Assembly: GCA_002315825.1 (NCBI GenBank)
Contig: DCIC01000024.1
Span: 1-5,323 of the forward strand
Reading direction: 5' to 3'
DNA from: Bacteroidales bacterium UBA1736
Lineage (GTDB): Bacteria > Bacteroidota > Bacteroidia > Bacteroidales > UBA932
Length of the DNA: 5,323 nucleotides
Shown here in pieces: positions 1-5,323 of the stretch (position 1 is its first letter; each line of letters begins with the position of its first letter). A model generated the notes under the pieces. That model ran no database searches, was not told the DNA's origin, and was given only the letters and a program-made list of their open reading frames with translations. The position numbers were made by a program, and so were the translations under genes.

Positions 1-903
1 ACCTTCATATTCTTTCTGGTTATGCTATACAGCGTGATCCAGCCTATCAAGGACCTCACGAAAGCCATCTACGGCATTCCCAAGGGTATGGCTTCAATGG
101 AAAGGATAAACAAGATTCTGGAAAGTGAAAATCCCATATTTGAGGATGCGGATGCGCTTTCGCTCACATCTTTCGAGGACTCCATCCGCTTTGAGAATGT
201 TGATTTCCGCTACGAGCAAAACGGAAGAAAGGTCCTCGACAATGTTTCCATTGAGATCGGCAAAGGCAAGACCATTGCAATAGTAGGTGCTTCAGGTGCC
301 GGAAAGACAACCCTTGCCGACCTCATTCCACGCTTCTACGATATCACCGGCGGGAGCATCAGCATTGACGGCAAGGACATCCGCAAGATCAAGATTCAGG
401 ACCTTCGCTCCCTTATGGGCAATGTCAACCAGGACCCCATCCTGTTCAATGACACAATTTTCAACAATATCGCCTTCGGAGTGACCAACGCCTCCCGCGA
501 AGATGTCATCGCTGCCGCCAAAATCGCCAATGCCCACGATTTCATAATGGAAAAAGAGGAGGGCTACGACACCAACATCGGTGACCGTGGAGTGAAGTTG
601 AGCGGTGGACAGAGGCAGAGAATCAGCATTGCCAGAGCCATCCTCAAAAATCCTCCCATACTCATTCTCGACGAAGCGACAGCCTCTCTCGACACTGAGT
701 CCGAGAGAATCGTCCAGGAGGCCCTTGACCGCCTTATGAGCAGCAGAACCACCATAGCCATCGCCCACAGGCTGTCCACCATCAAAAATGCTGATGAAAT
801 CATTGTGATGAATGAGGGACAGGTTGTCGAAAGAGGACGTCACGAGGAGCTTCTCGCTCTGAACGGATATTATCGCAAACTCAATGATATGCAAGCCCTG
901 TAA
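1..903 (+). CDS. MsbA-type ABC exporter, C-terminal half (5' partial)
   Basis: Inner-membrane ABC exporter of the MsbA/lipid-flippase type, in which the membrane domain and ATPase domain are fused in one chain and work as a homodimer. The reading frame is open to the left edge, so the first ATG at 22 is internal. 300 codons are present, against about 580-610 for the family. Counting from base 1, residues 1-20 are the end of the last transmembrane helix, 20-45 the linker, and about 62-300 the nucleotide-binding domain. Visible motifs: A-loop Y71, Walker A GASGAGKTT (96-104, K102), Q-loop Q144, signature LSGGQ (200-204), Walker B ILILDE (220-225, catalytic E225), D-loop SLD (229-231), switch H256. 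All are intact, so the ATPase should be active. The stop is 1 nt before the likely start of the VanZ-like gene. Substrate is not readable from this half: lipid A-core export is the usual role of MsbA, but drug or other lipid exporters share these motifs. Confidence 0.95.
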   Translation, partial: TFIFFLVMLYSVIQPIKDLTKAIYGIPKGMASMERINKILESENPIFEDADALSLTSFEDSIRFENVDFRYEQNGRKVLDNVSIEIGKGKTIAIVGASGAGKTTLADLIPRFYDITGGSISIDGKDIRKIKIQDLRSLMGNVNQDPILFNDTIFNNIAFGVTNASREDVIAAAKIANAHDFIMEKEEGYDTNIGDRGVKLSGGQRQRISIARAILKNPPILILDEATASLDTESERIVQEALDRLMSSRTTIAIAHRLSTIKNADEIIVMNEGQVVERGRHEELLALNGYYRKLNDMQAL

Positions 904-904
904 T

Positions 905-1315
905 ATGAGAAAGGCAAAAAAAAGCAAGACTAACTTCCTGATGGTCATTTTTCGGTTCCTATTGCTCCTGAGCTATCTCGTAGGACTCACATATGCCCTT
1001 TTCAGCAATGTGTCTTCGTTCCCGAACATATCAAGGGAGATACTGAATATCCCCACCGACAAATTCGTCCATTTCTGTATGTTCCTTCCCTTTCCCGTGC
1101 TGTGCCACTTTGCATTCGGAAAGAAGCACAATAAGAGATGGAAGGCTTTCCTCTGGTTTTTCTTCATTCTCCTTCTTGGTCTTTCGCTTTCAGCTCTTTC
1201 GGAAATCGGTCAATCTTACACAGAATACCGGACCGCAGACCCGGCCGACTTTGTGGCTGATTCATTGGCATCTCTTATCGGAGCCTTAATTGTATTTATT
1301 ATTGACTTATGGTAA
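905..1315 (+). CDS. VanZ-like family integral membrane protein
   Basis: Small 136-residue VanZ-like membrane protein. Four hydrophobic segments are visible at about 11-32, 54-72, 80-98 and 116-133, after a lysine/arginine-rich N-terminus that should stay in the cytoplasm. Family hallmarks are present: D52-K53 with H56 at the start of the second segment, then E100, Q103, R109 and D115 leading into the last helix. The residue usually Asn four positions after that Asp appears to be D119. The biochemical role of the family is not established; VanZ itself gives low-level teicoplanin resistance, and most members are chromosomal proteins of unknown function. I chose ATG 905, directly after the upstream stop, because the helix begins soon after it; ATG 884 in the same frame would add seven residues and overlap the ABC gene by 20 nt. 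The 3' end overlaps the next gene by 7 nt. No evidence ties it to antibiotic resistance here. Confidence 0.85.
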   Translation: MRKAKKSKTNFLMVIFRFLLLLSYLVGLTYALFSNVSSFPNISREILNIPTDKFVHFCMFLPFPVLCHFAFGKKHNKRWKAFLWFFFILLLGLSLSALSEIGQSYTEYRTADPADFVADSLASLIGALIVFIIDLW

Positions 1316-4269
1316 AAAGAATTCTCATTTCCCTTGCGATGGCTTTTCTAGGGGCTATGAATCTTCAGGCCCAGAGGTCATCCATTCTGGAAGAATTCAG
1401 ACCGGTCTCAGACTCTCTGCTTGTCCTTCTTCAGGAAAGGACCACAGTCAGGACTGAGACAAAATTGAAAAAAGTCCTGAAAAGAGGTTCCACGCTAGAT
1501 TTCTACTTCTCCCGCGAGTTGGGCGACTACCCCTGGAGAAGCGACGACATTCCTTGGTTTGAAGATAAGCTACGTGAACTATTCCCTTCGGGGTATGACA
1601 ATTATTCCGTAGGCAATATTTACGCGTTGAATCAGCCTATCAAATCTTTCCCCACGCCCATTATCAGCAACAACGGTCGTCCCAGCAACTACAGTCTGTC
1701 GGTAGAAGACAGTCGAGATAGAAATGCCTCCCCAGTCAAATGTCTCTCTGAACTTTTCTATGATAAGGGTCTCAGCGGCAGGACCATCGCCCTTTGGCAA
1801 AGCCACGGCAAATACTACAACGACACAGAGGAAAAATGGATGTGGCAGAGGGCCCCTCTTCACAGGACAGTGGAGGATATGTACACGCAGAGTTATGTAA
1901 TTCCCTTCCTCATCCCGATGTTGGAGAATTCGGGGGCCTACGTAATGACTCCAAGGGAGAGGGACACTCAGGTACTGGAAATAATCACAGACAACGACAA
2001 TTCCTTCAAAGGTCCGCGGGAAGGTCTGACTCGCAAGGCAGGTATGTATTCCGAATCGGGAAAATGGAGCGATGCAGGAGCCGGATTCGCAGACACCAAA
2101 GAGCACTACATACTCGGAGACAATCCTTTCCTGAACGGTTCTGCAAGGAAGGTGAGCGTTTCTGCCGGAAAGCCTACCGCAAGCGCACGCTGGACCCCCT
2201 TGATTGAAAAGAATGGAAATTACTCCGTATACGTGTCTTACAAGACTCTTCCCGAAAGCATCAACTGCGCCCACTACACGGTACATCACAGAGGCGGGAA
2301 TACCGAATTCCAAGTCAACCAGACAATGGGAGGAGGCACCTGGATATATTTGGGCAATTTCGAGATGGATGCGGACTCATACGTAGAACTCGACAATAGT
2401 GTTCCCGACAATGTAAAGACCAGGGACAACAGTGTCATCAGCGCCGACGCAGTAAAGATTGGAGGAGGGATAGGCAAATTCGAGCGCGGAGGCGGAACCT
2501 CCGATGTCCCTTCATATATGGAAGGTGCTCTTTACTGGACCCAATGGGCAGGTGCAGGAATGAAGATCGTGGAGGAATGGGGCGGAGACTATACTAAGGA
2601 TTATACTGTCAGAGGAGCCTGGACCACTATGATGCAGAAGAATAAAAATATACCTTTTGACTTGTCACTGGCTTTTCATAGCGATGCGGGAACCCATCAA
2701 AGTGATTCCACGGTCGGAACTCTTACCATATATTCCCGAGTGTGCGACGGAGCCACCAAATTGCCCGACGGCAAGAGCCGGATGACCTCACGCTCGTTCG
2801 CAGACCTCGTACAGTCCCAAGTATGCAATGACATTCGGGCTCAGTTTGACCCAGACTGGAACAGAAGAGGAACTTGGGACAGGTCCTATAGCGAATGTCG
2901 CACGACTTCGGTACCCGGCATCATTCTGGAGTTACTTTCTCATCAGAATTTCGCCGATATGAAGTGCGGCTTGGATCCATCTTTCAGATTCACCGCATCA
3001 AGAGCTGTTTATAAAGGGATTCTGAAATTCTTAAGCAATCTGTATTGCACTCCGTACATCGTGCAACCCCTTCCGGTTTCATCATTTGCCGTCAGTTTCT
3101 CGAATAGTTCGGCTCTCCTTTCCTGGGCCGCGACAGATGATAGTCTGGAGCCGACTGCCTCCCCGCAGGGATTCATCCTTAAGACACGTATTGATGACGG
3201 GGCTTTCGACAATGGCGTCATTCTGGACAATGTCAAATACGAAGAAGGTGTCTATTCAGTGGAAATTCCCATCACTCAAGGCAAGATATATAGTTTCAAC
3301 ATTACCGCGTTCAATGCAGGGGGCAAGAGTTTCCCGTCCGAGACACTCAGCATAGGCACTCCATCTGAGCACAACGGCAAGGCCATTATGATATTGAACA
3401 ATTTCTATCGTCTGGCCGCCCCATCCTGGTTCGACACACCATCTTATGCCGGTTTCGATGCATCCACAGACAGCGGAGTACCCTACTTGTACGATATCAG
3501 TTATATCGGAGAGAATTATCAGAACCGCAGAGAATTGGAATGGGTGGATGATGACAACCCCGGTTTCGGGGCATCATATATCAACAAGGCCGGACTGAAG
3601 GCCGCAGGAAATACATTCGATTTTCCCATAGTCCACGGAAAAGCTCTGTTTGACCTGGGATATGCGTTCTACTCCGTAAGCAATGAATCCTGGCAGAGGG
3701 ACCGCAGTCTTTCGACAGGAGCCTATGCAGTTGATATTATTTGTGGAAAGCAGGTCACGACCCCTACGGGGGATGGTTCGCTGCCGCCAAGATTCGAAGT
3801 GTTTACGGATGAACTGCTGGGATGTATCCGCGCATACACATCAAATGGAGGGAACATCATCATTTCCGGTGCATATATCGGAACGGATTTGAATGACTGC
3901 GTTTATCCGATTAAAGTCGATAAAGCAGCCCGCAAGGTCAAAGCCGGTGCCGTGGCTTCCCTTTTGGGCTATAAGTGGAAAACGGCCTACGCAGGCCCTT
4001 CGGGGCAGGTGTCAGGTATGCTGAATGCTTCGTTCTACAACACGCTCAACGAAGAGTCTTACTGCGTCGAAAATGCGGATGGCATCATCCCATCTTCGAC
4101 AAAAGCCAAAACAGTACTCAAATATGACGATAACGGTGTTTCCGCCGCTGTGTTCTATCAGGGAGACGGATATAAATCTGCAGCATTCGGATTCCCGCTG
4201 GAGGCTGTTACGGACAAGGCAAAGCTCTTTGAGCTAATTAGATTAACCATGAATTATATAGCATTATGA
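1309..4269 (+). CDS. Exported Amidase_3-like protein with inserted golvesin/Xly-type domain, FN3 and C-terminal alpha/beta domain
   Basis: A 986-residue exported protein, likely a zinc-dependent N-acetylmuramoyl-L-alanine amidase homologue that would cut the bond between MurNAc and the stem peptide; activity is inferred. Residues 1-21 form a signal peptide (K3-R4, hydrophobic core, cleavage near A21-Q22, no lipobox Cys). Residues 25-155 are an aromatic-rich N-terminal region of unknown role (LGDYPWR at 71-77). The amidase core is split. The first part, 157-222, has QSHG with H166, E189 in the next helix, and a TPRERD segment (214-219) matching the family's TR..D strand. The second part, about 400-580, has FHSDAG with H457 and the VPGIILE strand with E541. 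Between them, about 246-386, lies a golvesin/Xly-type beta-sandwich. Residues 586-684 look fibronectin-III-like, and 690-986 form an alpha/beta domain. I recognise the family from Bacteroidales, where members are often called 'xanthan lyase', a misleading name. The start overlaps the VanZ-like gene by 7 nt, and the stop overlaps the kinase start. Confidence 0.85.
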   Translation: MVKRILISLAMAFLGAMNLQAQRSSILEEFRPVSDSLLVLLQERTTVRTETKLKKVLKRGSTLDFYFSRELGDYPWRSDDIPWFEDKLRELFPSGYDNYSVGNIYALNQPIKSFPTPIISNNGRPSNYSLSVEDSRDRNASPVKCLSELFYDKGLSGRTIALWQSHGKYYNDTEEKWMWQRAPLHRTVEDMYTQSYVIPFLIPMLENSGAYVMTPRERDTQVLEIITDNDNSFKGPREGLTRKAGMYSESGKWSDAGAGFADTKEHYILGDNPFLNGSARKVSVSAGKPTASARWTPLIEKNGNYSVYVSYKTLPESINCAHYTVHHRGGNTEFQVNQTMGGGTWIYLGNFEMDADSYVELDNSVPDNVKTRDNSVISADAVKIGGGIGKFERGGGTSDVPSYMEGALYWTQWAGAGMKIVEEWGGDYTKDYTVRGAWTTMMQKNKNIPFDLSLAFHSDAGTHQSDSTVGTLTIYSRVCDGATKLPDGKSRMTSRSFADLVQSQVCNDIRAQFDPDWNRRGTWDRSYSECRTTSVPGIILELLSHQNFADMKCGLDPSFRFTASRAVYKGILKFLSNLYCTPYIVQPLPVSSFAVSFSNSSALLSWAATDDSLEPTASPQGFILKTRIDDGAFDNGVILDNVKYEEGVYSVEIPITQGKIYSFNITAFNAGGKSFPSETLSIGTPSEHNGKAIMILNNFYRLAAPSWFDTPSYAGFDASTDSGVPYLYDISYIGENYQNRRELEWVDDDNPGFGASYINKAGLKAAGNTFDFPIVHGKALFDLGYAFYSVSNESWQRDRSLSTGAYAVDIICGKQVTTPTGDGSLPPRFEVFTDELLGCIRAYTSNGGNIIISGAYIGTDLNDCVYPIKVDKAARKVKAGAVASLLGYKWKTAYAGPSGQVSGMLNASFYNTLNEESYCVENADGIIPSSTKAKTVLKYDDNGVSAAVFYQGDGYKSAAFGFPLEAVTDKAKLFELIRLTMNYIAL
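2044..2466 (+). other. Golvesin/Xly CBD-like domain inserted within the amidase core
   Basis: Region encoding about residues 246-386 of the exported protein. It shows the order typical of golvesin/Xly C-terminal-like domains: a GKWSDAG-type opening, a run predicted as beta strands, ARWTP (294-298), NYSVYVSY (304-311), an AHYTVHH strand (321-327), a GGGTWIYLG segment (341-349) and the closing ADAVKIGGG (379-387). The domain is a small beta-sandwich thought to bind carbohydrate or mediate adhesion; no ligand can be read from the sequence. Boundaries are estimates by eye. It lies between the second (E189) and third (H457) proposed zinc ligands of the host amidase domain. Confidence 0.75.
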
Positions 4270-5323
4270 CCAGTCAAGAACTCAATGCCATCGCAGCTCA
4301 ATTCGAAAGTTCTGCTCCTATCACACAAGTGAAACCTCTCGGTGAAGGATTCATCAATGACACCTTCCTCGCATATCTGGACGGGAAAAATGAGCCGGAT
4401 TACATCCTGCAACGCAAGAATCATATTGTTTTCCCCGACGTTCCCTCGATGATGGAAAACATCAGACTTGTCACCGAACACATCAAATCCAAGGTCAGTG
4501 ACCCTCTCAGAGAAACTCTGAGTGTCATTCCTACCAAAGACGGCAAGTTGTACCACAAGGATGATAATGGCAATTTCTGGGCAATGTGCCTGTACATCAA
4601 AGGCACAAAATCCTATTTCAGTGCAGACTCCCCCGAGCTCGCATATCAGGGAGGTCTTGGACTGGGGCAATTTCACCAGTTGGTGTCAGACTTCCATTCT
4701 CCCCTCACCGAGATAATCAAAGGATTCCACAATATCAGGTGGAGATTCAAACAGTGGGACGAGACAATTGCAGCAGACAAGGCAGGACGAGTAAAAGATC
4801 TGGCCGAAGAAATCGGATGGATTGAAAGCCGCAGAGGTCAGATGCTGGCATTCTGGGAAAAGTTCGAAAACGGAATCATCCCCACGAGAGTGACTCACAA
4901 TGACACAAAAATCAGCAATTTTCTCTTCAACAGTTCGGACGGGAGCCTCCTCTGTGCTATTGATCTGGATACACTTATGAGTTCGACCCTGCTCAATGAC
5001 GTTGGAGATGCATTGCGTTCCTATACAAATACATCAGCCGAAGATGAGAGAGACTATAGCAAGGTCTCAATGAGTATGGAAATGTTCAGTGCATATATCA
5101 AAGGCTATCTCGAGAAGATGAAAAGCCTCCTCTGCGAATCAGAGATAAACAACCTCGCTTTCAGTGGTTTGTATATCACCTACGAGCAGGTTCTCAGATT
5201 CCTTATGGACTATATTGATGGTGACAACTACTACAAGATCAAGTATCCCGAGCACAATCTGGTACGTACCAGATCACAATATACCTTGCTTCGTTCGATG
5301 GAAGACCAGCTTGATGAGATGAA
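4266..5323 (+). CDS. NahK-like phosphotransferase, probable N-acetylhexosamine 1-kinase (3' partial)
   Basis: Cytoplasmic kinase of the aminoglycoside phosphotransferase/choline-kinase fold, closest by motif to NahK-type N-acetylhexosamine 1-kinases, which use ATP to phosphorylate GlcNAc or GalNAc at C1 and feed UDP-sugar synthesis. 352 codons are present and the frame runs off the right edge; relatives are about 360 residues, so only a few residues are probably missing. Visible: nucleotide loop GEGFINDTF (26-34), the strand YILQRKN (46-52) with R50 where classical kinases have the ATP-binding Lys, Brenner-type catalytic motif HNDTKISN (H211, D213, N218), metal-binding IDLDT (D233, D235) and DVGDALR (245-251). 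The DTVMPG stretch common in relatives reads DTLMSS here, a possible substrate-site difference. The start ATG overlaps the previous stop in an ATGA. The substrate is uncertain: MurNAc/GlcNAc kinases of the AmgK type and other small-molecule kinases share the fold. The gene has no separate promoter or visible Shine-Dalgarno, so it probably depends on translation of the upstream gene. Confidence 0.85.
   Translation, partial: MTSQELNAIAAQFESSAPITQVKPLGEGFINDTFLAYLDGKNEPDYILQRKNHIVFPDVPSMMENIRLVTEHIKSKVSDPLRETLSVIPTKDGKLYHKDDNGNFWAMCLYIKGTKSYFSADSPELAYQGGLGLGQFHQLVSDFHSPLTEIIKGFHNIRWRFKQWDETIAADKAGRVKDLAEEIGWIESRRGQMLAFWEKFENGIIPTRVTHNDTKISNFLFNSSDGSLLCAIDLDTLMSSTLLNDVGDALRSYTNTSAEDERDYSKVSMSMEMFSAYIKGYLEKMKSLLCESEINNLAFSGLYITYEQVLRFLMDYIDGDNYYKIKYPEHNLVRTRSQYTLLRSMEDQLDEM
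5257..5274. repeat. 18-bp perfect palindrome inside the kinase gene
   Basis: ATCTGGTACGTACCAGAT is identical to its own reverse complement, with 9-bp arms and no spacer. It lies in the coding sequence of the kinase near the C-terminus. It could be a dimeric-protein binding site or a chance result of codon choice; no regulator or neighbouring promoter is visible to support a role. Confidence 0.5.

Noticed and set aside
884..904. Upstream ATG for the VanZ-like gene
   Set aside because: It would add only MICKPCN and overlap the ABC gene by 20 nt. The start at 905 follows the upstream stop directly and gives a typical basic N-terminus; the alternative is not excluded.
292..948. Minus-strand open frame (218 codons)
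   Set aside because: It is antisense to the ATPase domain, whose motifs are all intact on the plus strand. The translation shows no family features.
1579..2313. Long minus-strand open frame (244 codons)
   Set aside because: It lies opposite the amidase-like gene, across the signature residues H166 and E189 and the inserted domain. Its translation has no recognisable domain and the plus-strand protein is clearly real.
1309..4269. 'Xanthan lyase' as the product name
   Set aside because: Xanthan lyases of family PL8 have an alpha/alpha-barrel catalytic domain. None is seen; the name appears to be carried over from the small golvesin/Xly-type domain alone.
4180..4269. Type IX secretion C-terminal sorting domain on the exported protein
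   Set aside because: The last residues form an alpha/beta pattern ending in a helix (KLFELIRLTMNYIAL), without the short beta-rich sorting signal and conserved end motif expected for type IX cargo.
4506..4522. Hairpin CTCAGAG-AAA-CTCTGAG as a possible terminator
   Set aside because: The 7-bp stem with a 3-nt loop is real, but it lies inside the kinase coding sequence and has no following T-run. It is probably a chance coding hairpin.
4254..4676. Minus-strand open frame opposite the start of the kinase
   Set aside because: The plus-strand frame here encodes the nucleotide-binding loop and strands of a recognisable kinase; the antisense product resembles nothing.

Overview
The window is a tightly packed stretch of four co-directional (+) genes with almost no intergenic DNA. 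It probably comes from a Bacteroidales-type member of the Bacteroidota. Three things suggest this: the third gene belongs to a large secreted family that I know mainly from gut Bacteroidales; the sugar-kinase homologue has the motif spellings usual in that group; and the internal gene starts lack recognisable Shine-Dalgarno sequences. Genus cannot be decided from the sequence.

Layout: (1) 1-903 is the C-terminal half of an MsbA-type ABC exporter, cut by the left edge. (2) 905-1315 is a 136-residue VanZ-like membrane protein. (3) 1309-4269 is a 986-residue exported multidomain protein. It has an N-acetylmuramoyl-L-alanine amidase (Amidase_3-type) core whose zinc-ligand series is interrupted by a golvesin/Xly-type beta-sandwich domain, followed by a fibronectin-III-like domain and a C-terminal alpha/beta domain. 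(4) 4266-5323 is a NahK-like phosphotransferase of the APH/choline-kinase fold, probably an amino-sugar 1-kinase, cut by the right edge near its C-terminus. The junctions are a 1-nt gap, a 7-nt overlap and a 4-nt ATGA overlap, so the genes look like one translationally coupled operon. No promoter, terminator, RNA gene, mobile element or CRISPR array was seen, and no stretch over 300 bases lacks a gene.

How the genes may work together is inference. Three products act at or beyond the inner membrane (lipid export, a VanZ membrane protein, a periplasmic or surface amidase-like protein). The fourth is a cytoplasmic kinase whose relatives phosphorylate N-acetylhexosamines at C1. An envelope-remodelling or amino-sugar salvage theme would fit, but it could also be a housekeeping neighbourhood with no shared pathway. 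The most interesting object is the third protein: it retains the full candidate amidase catalytic set (H166, E189, H457, E541) although about 270 residues separate the second and third zinc ligands.
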